Below, piece after piece: positions 1-10,667 of a DNA stretch of 64,000 bases (positions within the stretch are counted from its first letter, which is position 1; every line of letters begins with the position of its first letter). This stretch comes from Marvania coccoides (lineage: Eukaryota; Chlorophyta; Trebouxiophyceae; Chlorellales; Chlorellaceae). A model generated the notes under the pieces. That model was not told where the DNA came from. It did no database searches and saw only the letters and a program-made list of their open reading frames with translations. The translations under genes and the position numbers were made by a program. The DNA lies in contig OY978097.1 of the NCBI GenBank assembly GCA_963854735.1, forward strand, positions 1,488,001-1,552,000, given 5' to 3'.

Positions 1-2
1 GG

Positions 3-2309
3 GCGCCGGGGGACAACCTGGTGGTGCTGCTGGACGACTCGCGGCTGGCTCTGAGCGTGTTTCACTCCCTCAACTCCCCAGGGCTGACAGAAGAGTTTGA
101 GGCGACGCTGGGTGACTGGATGGCGTGCATCCACACGCTGCTGACGCTGCCCGCGGTGCCTGCCGGCGCCTCGAAAGACCCCGACCAAGAGGGACCATTG
201 GACGCGCTGAAGTCTACCGCCTGCGAGTGCCTGTCGCTGTTTATGGCGCTGAACGAGGAGGAGTTTGCGCCGCATTTGGAGACCTTTGCGCGCGATGTGT
301 GGGAGCAGGTGGTGGCGGTGGGGCCTGCCACGGGGCAGGACCACTTGGCGATGGCTGCCATCGCGTTTCTGACCACCGTGGCCCGCAGCGTACACCATGC
401 CCTGTTCGGCGACGCCGGCGTGCTGAAGCAGGTGTGCGAGGGCATCGTGATCCCTAACGTGCGGCTGCGCGACGAGGACCTGGAGCTGTTTGAGATGAAC
501 TGGGTGGAGTGGATGCGGCGGGACGTAGAGGGTGGCGATTCTGACACCCGGAGGAGGGCAGCGTCGGAGCTTGTGCGGGCCCTGGTAGAAAAGTTTCCGA
601 CGCAAACCACGGAGCTGTTTGCGGGGTACGTCTCGGCGCTGCTGGCAGAAGCCGCGGCGGTGCCGGACGCGGGGTGGCGCGCTAAGGACGCCGCGATTTA
701 CTTGGTGATGGCGCTGGCGGTGCGCGGCCGCACCGCCGCCGCCGGCGCCACCTCCACCAACGCGCTAGTTAACCTGCAGGAGTTTTACGCGGCTCACGTG
801 GCGCCGGAGCTGGCGGACCCCAACGTGGAGGCCCGTCCGGTGGTGAAAGCCGACTGCCTGAAGTTTGTGACGATGTTCCGCTCTCAGCTGCCGCGGGAGG
901 CGGCACTGGACCTGTTCCCCAAGGCTGCTGCGCTGCTGGGGTCCTCCCACAACGTGGTGCACTCGTACGCCGCGGTGCTGGTGGAGCGGCTGCTGGCACA
1001 GCGCAGCAACGGCGCGCCGGCCTTCACGCCCGAGCAGCTGGCTCCCTACCTGCAGGCGCTGCTGGAGCGGCTGTTTGCGGCACTGGGGATGCCGGAGTCT
1101 GGCGAGAACGAGTACGTGATGCGCGCTGTGATGCGCCTGGTCGCGTTTGTTGGCCCCGCCATTGCGCCAGTCACTGCTCCCGCCCTGCGCCAGCTTGCCG
1201 ACATTCTGCTGGCGGTGGCGCGCAACCCCACCCACCCGGGCTTCAACCACTACCTCTTCGAGGCCATTGCCGCGCTGGTGCGGCACGGCTGCACGGCTGC
1301 CACCGTGGGTGCAGCCGAGGAGGTGCTGTTCCCCCCCTTCCAGCTGGTGCTGCAGGAGGACGTGCAGGAGCTGCACCCCTACGTGTTCCAGATCATGGCG
1401 CAGCTGGTGGAGCTGCGCGGGCAGGGGCTGCCGGAGACCTACCTGGCGCTGCTGCCGCCGCTGCTCACGCCCATGTTCTGGGAGCGTGCGGGAAACGTGC
1501 CGGCGCTGGGGCGGCTGCTGCGGGCGTACGTGACCGTCGCGCCTGCTGAGATTGTGGCGCGGAACCAACTTCCCGGCATTTTGGGCGTCTTCCAGAAATT
1601 GGTTGCTTCAAAAGCACACGACCACGAAGGCTTGGCGCTGCTGGACGCGCTCAGCCTTAGCATAGACCCTGCCGCGATGGCGCCCTACATGGCCACGGTG
1701 TGGCAGCTGCTGTTCCAGCGGCTGCAGGTGGCCAAGACCCCGAAAGTCACGAGATGCTTCCTGTACTCAGCGGCGCTGCTGGCGGCCAAGCGAGGCGGCG
1801 CGGAGCTGGCAGCGTCCATGGACGGCGTGCAGACCGGCATCGTGGTGGGCATCGCGCTGGGCATTTGGGCGCCAGCGCTTGCAGGAGGCGGCAGTCCTCA
1901 AGAGGACAAAGTCGTTGCGGTGGGCACCGCACGGCTGCTCTGCGAGGCCCCCGCGCTGCAGGGCGCGGGCTCCGATGGCGCTGCGGGGGCGCTGTTGGCT
2001 GGACTCGTGCTGCGGGTGACTGGAAGCAGAGCCACCGCTGCCGGCGGTGGCAATGACCTGGAGGGCGTCGGGGAGGAGGAGGAGTTTGCCACGGGGTACT
2101 CGGCAGCGTACGCAAAGCTACACAATGCTGCGCGTGCTGAGCCTGACGTGCTGGGCGAGGTGACGGACGCTGGCGCTGATGTGGCGCAGCGGTTGGCGGG
2201 GTGGTCGGCGCAGAGCCCAGGGAGGGTGGGACGCCTGCTGGCGGCTGCGCCAGAGGCGCAGACAGCGCTGCAGACCTTGTGTCAACGCACCGGAGCTGCC
2301 ATTTCTTAG
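3..2309 (+). CDS. XPO2: Exportin-2 (CSE1/CAS), 5' partial
   Basis: This is the C-terminal 768 residues of the importin-alpha re-export receptor CSE1/CAS, an importin-beta-family HEAT-repeat protein that works with Ran-GTP at the nuclear pore. The frame is open from base 3, so the gene begins before the window; it stops with TAG at 2307-2309 and has no intron here. The call rests on the CSE1-specific stretch around 445-560 (VRLRDEDLELFEMN followed by DTRRRAAS) and on continuous alpha-helical repeat sequence to the end. Protein size fits: the full family is about 960-980 residues, so roughly 200 N-terminal residues (the Ran-binding importin N domain) lie outside. A TGTAA-like 3' signal sits near 2447. 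Converges with HIRA. Confidence 0.93.
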   Translation, partial: APGDNLVVLLDDSRLALSVFHSLNSPGLTEEFEATLGDWMACIHTLLTLPAVPAGASKDPDQEGPLDALKSTACECLSLFMALNEEEFAPHLETFARDVWEQVVAVGPATGQDHLAMAAIAFLTTVARSVHHALFGDAGVLKQVCEGIVIPNVRLRDEDLELFEMNWVEWMRRDVEGGDSDTRRRAASELVRALVEKFPTQTTELFAGYVSALLAEAAAVPDAGWRAKDAAIYLVMALAVRGRTAAAGATSTNALVNLQEFYAAHVAPELADPNVEARPVVKADCLKFVTMFRSQLPREAALDLFPKAAALLGSSHNVVHSYAAVLVERLLAQRSNGAPAFTPEQLAPYLQALLERLFAALGMPESGENEYVMRAVMRLVAFVGPAIAPVTAPALRQLADILLAVARNPTHPGFNHYLFEAIAALVRHGCTAATVGAAEEVLFPPFQLVLQEDVQELHPYVFQIMAQLVELRGQGLPETYLALLPPLLTPMFWERAGNVPALGRLLRAYVTVAPAEIVARNQLPGILGVFQKLVASKAHDHEGLALLDALSLSIDPAAMAPYMATVWQLLFQRLQVAKTPKVTRCFLYSAALLAAKRGGAELAASMDGVQTGIVVGIALGIWAPALAGGGSPQEDKVVAVGTARLLCEAPALQGAGSDGAAGALLAGLVLRVTGSRATAAGGGNDLEGVGEEEEFATGYSAAYAKLHNAARAEPDVLGEVTDAGADVAQRLAGWSAQSPGRVGRLLAAAPEAQTALQTLCQRTGAAIS

Positions 2310-2536
2310 AAAACAATGATGCTTTGCTGGCTTTCGATTTCCATGAAGAAATTATTTCAGCCATCAGGCAGATAGCATATATAGTTCATATCAGATGCAC
2401 AGATATCATTTTCATAAAAAACGTGTATTCTGTCAATCAAACGTCAGTTGTAATGTACTCATGAGAGGTTAACAGCGTTCGTTAGGTCGGTAAAACTGTC
2501 GCCACATTCGCTTTCGTGACTTATCAGAGCTAGTTT

Positions 2537-5347
2537 TCAAGTAATTCTGCCGCCGTTCTCCTGGGCGTGCTGCGCCATGGCATCCGCCGCCTCGGCGTCG
2601 TCCAGGGCCAGCCGGCAGCGCTGCCACAGCGCCCCCAGCTCCCGCTTCCTGCCAACCTCCCGAAGCACCACCTCGCGCAGCAGGTCGCGCTTGCGGTGGG
2701 TTACCACAGTGGGGGACCACTGGCCCTCTGCCCCTTCACCAGCACCACCACTCATACCACCAGCAGGGCCCATCAGCCAGTCGCTGAGCTCCCGCAGCCG
2801 AGCCTCATCGCTGCTGTCCACCAGAATGCGCGCGTACGTCGCCAGCCAGGCGCGGTACTCCATGGCCGACCCCAACGCCTCCGCCGCTGCCAAGTTGCTC
2901 TCAGCCACGCCGCGATCCACCTGTTGCTGCGCCAGCGCTGCCGCGGAGCCGTTGCCACCCACCAACAGCCGCCGGCGCTGGTCCGCAGCGCCCGCTGCCG
3001 CGGCAGCTTGCACCTCCGCCAGCTCCCCCTGCCCAGGGACGCTGGGCACTGGAGAAAACCTGGAAAAGGCGAGCACGTCGTCGGCGATCCTAGCCCAGAC
3101 CTGCAGCCCGCGATGCCACACGTAAGCGCTGGCGTTGGTCAGCGTGATCAATGGCAGCCCCTCCGAAGCCGACATGTCCACGTCCAACACTGCGCCCCCG
3201 CCTTCCAGCAGCGGCGCCAGCTCGGCCGACAATTCTTCCGTCAGAGCCACGGCATTGAGGAGTCTCAACCGGCCCGTGGTGGTCACCACCAGCAGCCGGT
3301 CGGGTGCCGCAGTGGCAGCGCGTAGCGCAGCGATCCCCGCGCCCATGCGCAGGGCAGGTGCAGCGCGGCGTCCCGCAGCCGTGTAGACGATGACGTGGCC
3401 GTCTGACGTGGCTACGGCCGAAAAGTCGGGGGTTCCAGCTGCAGCGATGATGGTGGCAGGCACTACGTCTTGCCACACGGCCTCTGAGCCCCGCATCAAG
3501 CTCACTTCTGCGTGGGGGCTGCCGTTGCTGTGGCCGCGCTCCTTGTTGGTCACTCGCAGCTCCAGGGGCGCCGCGCCCGCCGTTGCGCTGCCCAATAGCG
3601 GCATTTCGCTCCCCAGGGAGGTGCGCAGCACCGGCACGGGCCTGGGAGCTGACAGCAGGAGCGCAGGAGCGGTGGACACTGCGGTGGTTGCTGCAGCAGC
3701 GGCAGGCCCCTCCAGGCGCTGCTTCTTCAGATCGCCTTGCGACGCACCCGCACCTGCTGCGGCGGCAGCGGGACGAGGGGGCGGCGGGGGCATGAGTTCT
3801 CGAGCTGCAGCTGTTCCGCTCTTGGTAGCGCCGCCAGCAGTGAGGGCAGAGTCGAATCCGGTCTGGGTCACCACCCCTGCTGCGCCAGAGACACCCCCTA
3901 GCCGCGCATCCAAAGCCGCCAGCGCTCCGCCAGCCCCAGAAGCAGAAGGCCCTGCAGCTGTGGGTCCTGCCGCCATTGGCAGCGGTTGCTTCCGCTTTTT
4001 CACCAGAGGCAGCCCTGGAGCCACCGCTGCTTTTGCGCCACCCCCCGCAGCCCTTTTTTCCATGTCCAGCTGCTCCGCGCTCTCAGCCAACGATCGCTTG
4101 GCGCTGCTGCCCATCGTTGTTGAGCCGTACAGCGACCGCATAGCCTCCGCCATCTCCTCCGCGCTGGCCGGCTCCCCCAGCTCCGTGGAATCGAATTGCA
4201 GGCACGCCACGGTGCCGTCAGACGACGACGCCAGCAGAGCCCGTCCGTCCGGCATCCACGCTAAATCCAGCACCTGCCCCTTGAACAGACGCGACCCGCA
4301 GAAGATGGGGCGCTGGGCCGCTGTAGCCCACACCGTGACGCGCTTGTCCTGCGCGCCCAGCGCAAACACCGGCGACAGCGCCTCCGCGGGGGGGCCCCCG
4401 CCCAGCGGCGGCACTCTGAAAAGTTTTGGGCCAAACGCGGTGGAAACCACCGCGCCGCCGTGCCCGCTGACGTAGAGGTACTCTCCGGGGTCGTTCCACG
4501 CCTCGCGGGGCACCGCCACCGCCGCGTGGGTGGCGCCTTGGTAGGAATTTCCCGCCAGGAGGAATCGCCCGTCAGGGGACCAGCTCAGCCGGCAGGCGTA
4601 CGTCGCAGACACCATCTGCTTGAAGGGGTCGGCGATGGTGGCCACCAGCGACCAGTCGTCCGTCTTCCACACCACCAGCGTGTGATCTTCGGAGAGCGTG
4701 GCCAGGTACGTTCCGACGGGGTCCCAGGCCACCCCTTTAACGAACGACGAGTGTGCGGTGAGGGTAGTCACCAGCGTGCCCGCTGCAGCGTCCCAGATGT
4801 GCACCGAGCGGTCCAAGCTGGCGGTGGCAAGCCTGGCATCGTCTGGAGCCCAATCCAGGTCCACAATGTTGGACATGTGGCCTCTCAGCACAAGGCGCGC
4901 GCGCCAGTTTTCAATGTTGGACTCCCCGCCGAGAACCCCGCCTCCTGCTCCCGCCCGCAGCTCGTAGATGCAGGCCAAATGGTCGTCGGAGCCCGAGGCG
5001 AGGCAGCGGCCGTTGTGGGAGAAGCGCACGACGTTGACGGGGCCGTTGTGGTCTGTCATGGTGGCCAGCAGCTTGGGGGTGGCGGCATTGTGCTCTTGGC
5101 GGCTGTCCAGCGCCGGCAGTGTGCTCCACACCTTGATTCGCCCATCGCTGCCGGCAGAGGCAAAGCGGACGCCAGAGGGGTGGACGTGCAGCGAGAGGAT
5201 GGCATCGCCTGCTCGGGTGGTAGTTGGAGTGGATTAGATAGTATTATATACCAGCACGGAGAGAGAGAAAGCACAACAGCTGTTTAAAGATTGACATTTT
5301 GGACACTTGCCTTGATGGGCACACCACGGAAGCTTGTCTATCAACAT
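2537..5347 (-). CDS. HIRA: HIRA histone H3.3 chaperone subunit
   Basis: HIRA is the WD40 scaffold of the replication-independent H3.3/H4 deposition complex. Two exons: 5347-5311 and 5208-2537, 902 residues. The small first exon supplies MLIDKLPW, matching the conserved HIRA start, and joins in frame to GDAILSLHVHP. The 102-nt intron between them begins with GC (AAG|GCAAGT) and ends CAG, a GC-AG intron. Residues 1-370 hold the N-terminal WD40 propeller (motifs such as ASAGSDGRIKVW and ATASLDRSVHIWD); a low-complexity Ala/Gly/Pro linker follows; the C-terminal Hira domain (LLVVTTTGRLRLLN to the end) binds the CABIN1-like partner in other species. The next gene upstream on the same strand is UROD. 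Confidence 0.93.
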
Positions 5348-5700
5348 CCTATTCTGTGAACTAGGTTGATGCCATTAAACAGCCATGCTGCTGCCGGTGC
5401 GCAATTTGTCTTTGCAAAGATGGCGTTCTTGCGATGTGATCAAAAATATATAAGTAAATGTCTTGTTGTGTCTACGCACGGAGGAGACAAAAAGCCACGC
5501 TGCGACTGTATTTATTTAAAAACAATTTATTTATTTGCCTTTTCCTGGCTGCTCCCAACCCAAATTGTTTAAAAAAAAATCAGTCTGTTGAGCTCTCTCG
5601 ATTTTCAACAAAACAGATCGCCATTTACACGTTCACTTCATCAAATCTAAGGACTACTCTCTCTCATCCAGCACATTTCACTCATTTTTTCGCCATCAAA
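5348..5700. other. Intergenic, HIRA promoter and UROD 3' UTR
   Basis: 353 bp of AT-rich DNA between the HIRA start codon and the UROD stop codon, both genes on the minus strand. It must hold the HIRA promoter and the UROD 3' UTR. I see no conserved ORF, repeat or RNA gene. Confidence 0.6.
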
Positions 5701-7209
5701 TCACACCCCTGCTGTCACCGGGTACTTGCTCTTTCTCGCGAGGTCAAACATGAAGGCCACGTTCTCCTCGGGGGTGCCCACCAGCACGCCGTGCCCCAGG
5801 TTCAGCACGTGCCCCCGCGGGCCCGCCTTTGACACGCATTCCTTCACCGCCGCCTCGATCGCCGCCTCAGTGCCAAACAAAATCACAGGGTCGATGTTGC
5901 CCTGCACGGCAACGCCAGGGCCCAACCGTCTCCGCGCATCCGCCATATCCACCGTCCAGTCCAGCCCGATCACGTCCGCCCCGGTGCCCGCCATCCTCTC
6001 CAGCAGCCCGCCGCTGCCGTTGGCATACAGCGTCACCGGCACGTTGGGGTGGGTGGCCTTCACCTTGCGTACCATGCGCTCAATGTACGGCCTGCTCCAC
6101 TTGTCCCAGTCCTTGGGCGGCAGCTGCCCGCCCCACGAATCGAACATCATTATGCAGTCGGCGCCGGCGGCCGCCTGGAAGCACGCGTACTCGGCAATCT
6201 GGTCAGCCAGGTGAGACAGCAGCGCGTCCAGCAGTTCGGGCGCGCCCACCATCATGCCCTTGATGGTCTTGTACCTGTCAATACACGCGGAAACACAGAA
6301 AGGTGAGAACAACAAAAAGCATAAACAAAGGAGAGCTGTCTCCAAAGCCAAAAATTGCAGTTTTCATGCTCCCAAAACCAGGATTTAAAGCGCATTATTC
6401 ATCAAAGTACTAAACGCAGTATAGCACTACTCACAGTGACGATGAGGCTCCCTCCACGACATAGGTGGCCAGTGTCCAGGGGCACCCCACAAAGCCCAGC
6501 ACCGCCGCTTGACCCGCAACCTCCCGCTTCAGAATGCCCAGCGACTCCCCCACAAACTCCAGCTGCGACAGGTCGATGGCGTGCAGGTCTTTCAGGCCCT
6601 CCATCGTGCGAATGGGCTTGTCCAGGATCGGGCCCTTGTTGTCGTCGATTTCAAAGGGAATGCCGAATGCAGGCAGCGGGGTGAGGATGTCTGAGAAGAT
6701 GATGACGCCGTCGGGGCGGAAGGAGTGCCACGGCTGCATCGAGATCTCAACGATGAGGTCGGTGTTCTCAGAGCGCTCACGGAAGGAGGGGTGCCTGATG
6801 GCCAGGTCGCGGTACGCCTGCTGGTAGCGACCCGCCTGCCGCATCATCCTGTGGGGTGGGATTCGGAGAATTTTTTGGGTTGGTTGGAAGGGAGGAAGGT
6901 GCAGTGGAAAGAAGGGAAAAAGGGATCTGGTGGGGTGCGAGCTCACCAGCAAGGAGGGCGCTCAATTGCCTCTCCTCGTGCAGCTCGGACCATGAGCGGG
7001 GCTGAAGAAAGAAAAAAACGTGAGAAAGGCTACGTGGAGCGAGAAAAGAAGATTTGATGATGAAGTGGAAATTGGTCCAAAAGTGCACCTTCTTGGCTTG
7101 CCGATACTCGCACGACATTCATCCTTTGCGATGGTTTGCTTTGTCGGGCCGTAAACAGGCCCCGCCGACTGGCCAGCCCCAAGTCACCCGAAGCTAGTCT
7201 GCCTTGCAT
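5701..7209 (-). CDS. UROD: Uroporphyrinogen III decarboxylase, plastid-targeted
   Basis: Converts uroporphyrinogen III to coproporphyrinogen III in haem and chlorophyll synthesis. Four exons: 7209-7089, 7001-6947, 6848-6435, 6274-5701, giving 387 residues. Residues 1-40 look like a chloroplast transit peptide (Arg/Ser/Ala-rich, few acids, ending VRVSAS). The mature enzyme starts near [11 protein letters not shown] and carries the first UROD signature [13 protein letters not shown] across two exon joins, then [13 protein letters not shown], the second signature region [12 protein letters not shown], and the C-terminal QGNIDP and GHGVLVGTP motifs. Length equals that of plant UROD. A TATAAATA element lies only 10 nt upstream of the chosen ATG. 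The gene is divergent from the transporter at 7412, sharing about 200 bp. Confidence 0.93.
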
Positions 7210-7218
7210 GGCTGCCTT

Positions 7219-7226
7219 TATTTATA
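7219..7226 (-). promoter_or_regulatory. TATA-like element at the UROD start
   Basis: TATAAATA read on the minus strand, ten bases before the UROD ATG at 7209. A normal TATA spacing of about 30 bp would place transcription start inside the transit-peptide codons, so either the element is not a TATA box or the next in-frame ATG (residue 30) is also used. Function is inferred only. Confidence 0.3.
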
Positions 7227-7411
7227 ACGAGTTGCACGCAATCCCGATCTCACTACTGTACACAGATCGCAAAAATTAAAAGCTTAAAATGTTTCAATTG
7301 AAAAAAAATCGCATTATCCAAAAACACACGACAAACAAATTAGGCGCGCGCTTTCCAACGCAACTTTAGGTAACTTCATTGTTGGCTCATTCAGTTGTAA
7401 AATAAATTGAA

Positions 7412-9230
7412 ATGGGCAACCCAGGACCGGAATACGATCCCCTCACGCTGGGAGGCACGCCCTTCGTGCTTCACCGCGAACGGAAAGATTCAACATGGGC
7501 CATAGCGTTTGCAGCTCTCTACGCCGCAAGCGTTATCGGCACTGCCTACTTTGCCAACACCATGTGAGAGCGCCCCGCCACGCCGTAGCCCGTTGTGTCA
7601 ATTATTCGTTCAGCCAGCTTCTCGAACAGATTCTTCGATCACTTATACCCGTTAACACCTCCCCTTCTTAACGCCCGAAATCAGAAATCCCCAGTTCTTC
7701 AAGTTGACCCCATCGTACATGAATGACACCCGCAACTGCCCGCTGCACCCCTCGGGACGCCAGCTGCTGCGCTCCGATGACCCGCCTTTTGACGGTGCTG
7801 ACTTCGCGCACCACGCAGCCCTCTGGCTGGTCCTCTCCGTGCTGGCCTCCCTCGCGGTGGCCATCGCCTTCCTCCACCTCGTCCGCCACCACGCGCGCAC
7901 CCTCACAAGAGTCACAATCGGTTTCCAGCTGGCGCTCCCTACGCTCGTGGCGCTCTCTCTCTTCCTCACCGGCAACCTCCCGCAGGCGCTGCTGGCAGGC
8001 GGGCTCGCGGGGCTCACATTTCTGGTCTTCTACCTGTGGCGGCGCGAGCTGGGTGTGGCTAGCAAGCTGATGGGCGTCAGCGGACACGCCCTGTCCGCCA
8101 ATTCCTCACTCATTGGGGTCACGGTGCTGCTGAACGTCGCGGGGCTGGTGCTGGCCCTCCCACCGCTGGCAGGCGTGGTCGCAGGCTTCGCCAACGGCGA
8201 CGTCACCCCCAACCCTGCCCGCGAAGGACGCTCAGCCTGCGTGGACTCCCTGGGCGGCCCCGTGCCGTGCTGCGCGTGGGAGCCCCGCCCTTCTGCTGCC
8301 GCCTTCATGGCGCTGGCAGCCCTCGCAGCCGCTTGGACGATGTTCACCCTCAACCAGATTCGAGTCTACGTTGTTTCAGGGGTGGTTGCCCAGTGGTACT
8401 TTTCCCCCGCTGGCGCGCCCACCGCCGGCAACGTGTCCCGCTCCCTGAAGCACGCGCTGACGACCTCGTTCGGCACCAACGCGTTCGCTGGCCTGGTCAT
8501 CACGCTGACAAATGCCATCAAGCGGCAGGGCGAGCAGGACCGCCAGGAGGGCAATCTGTCTGTATGGGGGTTCATCGCCTCCTGCCTGGCCAGCCTGCTG
8601 GAGTACCTGACCAAATTTGCGACCGTGATGGCTTCAATTACGGGGCAAGGGTTGATGGACGCTGGGCGGAACGTAACTGACCTGTTGGCGAGGAACTTCC
8701 TGGAGGCGTTTGCCACGACGGTGTGGTTCCCGAGCGCCGTGCTGTCGCTGGTGTCGGCCACGCTGTCTGCGCTGTGGGGCGCCGCTGTGTGGGCAGGTGA
8801 GAGAGGACAAAGATACTCGCTACTTTATGCGTAGCACACACTGCGTTGTAGTATGAGCATTTAATTGTTATTGGACATTATTATTCACGTTTCTGACTTC
8901 TCTCTTCTTGCAGGCTACCGCTACCTCCACCAGAGGGGAGGAGAGATGTACCCAGACACCAACGCCCTCATCCTGGGAATCGCAGCAGGCGTCGTCACTA
9001 TGTTCGTGCTGTCCTTCCTGGCTGGCATGCTGCTGAGCGTTCTAGACAGCGTGTTCGTGTGCTTTGCGGTCGACAAAGACCGTCGCTCGGTGACCAACGC
9101 TTTCTTGTACGAGGAGCTGCTGTCGGCTGTGGAGGAGCGGGGGGCAGGAGGGGTGCTGGTGGTGGAGCCCACAGGCCAGGTGGAGTACGGAACAACCGCA
9201 TCGTACGACCCGCCGAGAATGAGCCGCTGA
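7412..9230 (+). CDS. Choline transporter-like protein (CTL/SLC44, PNS1 type)
   Basis: A polytopic membrane protein of the CTL/SLC44 family (choline or other small-solute transport at plasma or organelle membranes). Three exons: 7412-7563, 7685-8796, 8914-9230, 526 residues. The short first exon carries the N-terminal tail and first membrane span (TWAIAFAALYAASVIGTAYF). The extracellular loop with NDTRNCPLHP, several hydrophobic segments (LWLVLSVLASLAVAIAFL, LLAGGLAGLTFLVFYLW), the family core around SLKHALTTSFGTNAF and the late segment ALILGIAAGVVTMFVLSFLAG follow. The C-terminal cytosolic part has the family pattern DSVFVCFAVDKD. The exon 1 to 2 join uses the acceptor at 7684, which keeps frame; the CAG at 7692-7694 would not. 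Confidence 0.9.
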
Positions 9231-9525
9231 TTTGAATGTATAGGAGCTGCATATTTGCATTGAATGACCAATAATAACATGATATGGATACTTTTACCGC
9301 CCTTTTTGTTCTTCTTTTTTTGGTTTTTTGTACACCAATTTGTGTCATTTACAACAAAACAAAAATACACTTGCGATTCTCCCACTACTAGTAGTGTTGA
9401 AGCATTTATTCTCCACTTGACTTTCCCGTCTGATTTTGACGCGAAGCAGTCATGCACGTGCAAACAAAAAAACAATGTAATTTTTGCTCTTTCACATACC
9501 CTCCCGAAAGAGCCTTCACTTGTCT

Positions 9526-10371
9526 TCAAACTAAGGGAAACCTGGGGTCCTCAGTTGCTTTGTCGGCTGCGCCCACAGGCTGAACTAGGTACACCTGATG
9601 AGAGAAAAGGAAAAGGAAGGTTATCAGCCATACAAAAAAAACTACCCCCCCCCCCCCAGCAATACGTGGTTTTACATAGAGATGGAACAACGAAAATAAA
9701 CAAATAAATAATTCAAACGTATGAAACTGTTATTACCTTTGTGGGGTCACTGGGGTCTAAGAGCGCTTGCTGCACGAACTCTGGCGGCTGCATGACCGCC
9801 TCCTGCGCCGCGTACGCCTCCATGGCCTGCTCCTGCGTGCGTCGGTTGCGGTTGGCTGCCCGGAGATACGCCAGGCTGGCATAAAACATAGGCACGAGCG
9901 TGCCCATGCCACCGTTGCGGAACGTCAGCTTCCACTTGAAACGCTGGCTGGAGTTGGGGGGCGCGGTCACCGGCTGGCACAGCCCATTGAGGTTGTTGGC
10001 CCACAAAATGGGCTGCGAGACGTCTTCGTTCTCCACAAACAGCAGCGGCAGCTCGACCGCGCGGACGTCTGGCGTGGGCTTTTGCGCCACGAACACCAGG
10101 CGGTAGTTAGTCAGAAACACGGTGCCAGCGCCAGAAAACCTGTTGCGACCAAAAGGAATGGGTGGTTGTCAGGGCGGTGCGAGAGAGAGGACGAGCAGAG
10201 AAGAACCACTTAGAGCGCAAGAACTCACTTGTATGGCCGGTCGCCTTTGATTTCAAAATGGACGCCATCCCGAGAGCAGCAGATGAATTCTCCAGCGTAC
10301 GGAGCGGGGAAGTGGGTGGAGCTACCGCCGTAGGCTTGTGCCACTGACACCAGCTGTGGGTTCAGCGCCAT
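9526..10371 (-). CDS. WBP2-like GRAM-domain protein
   Basis: Three exons: 10371-10229, 10139-9737, 9594-9526; 204 residues. It starts MALNPQ as WBP2 proteins do and has a GRAM/PH-like core (GAGTVFLTNYRLVFVAQ, then ILWANNLNGLCQPV and FKWKLTFRNGGMGTL). WBP2 acts as an adaptor or transcriptional co-activator in animals; in algae the role is unknown. The PPxY motifs that bind WW domains in animal WBP2 are not seen; the C-terminal part is a short Gln/Glu-rich helix (EQAMEAYAAQEAVM) and ends with a small exon (VYLVQPVG). Divergent from the ALKBH8 gene, with start codons 296 bp apart. Confidence 0.85.
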
Positions 10372-10667
10372 AGTGATAGTATCTTCTCCTTTTCTTCAAT
10401 AATCTTCTTCAGAGAGACTCAAATAAGGAACGCGTCTGGTATTTTTTATTTTTTTTGAATGTCTGGTTAATTTCTCGACCACCAGGAGCGTATCTAGCGT
10501 AATCTTGGGAATAATGCGTGCAAAATGAAATTTATCAATAAATTTTTAAGGGCGTAGATTGGCAACACAGAGATTGGGAGAGAAAAAGAGCGCGCACGAA
10601 CATTTTTTTTTCAATCTCGCCTGCAAGCGCATTTTAACGTGCACTGCGAATTCTTTTTAACATTTGC

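Noticed and set aside
3390..4475. 361-codon ORF antisense to HIRA
   Set aside because: A shadow of GC-rich HIRA coding sequence; low-complexity Ala/Ser/Pro product without a family.
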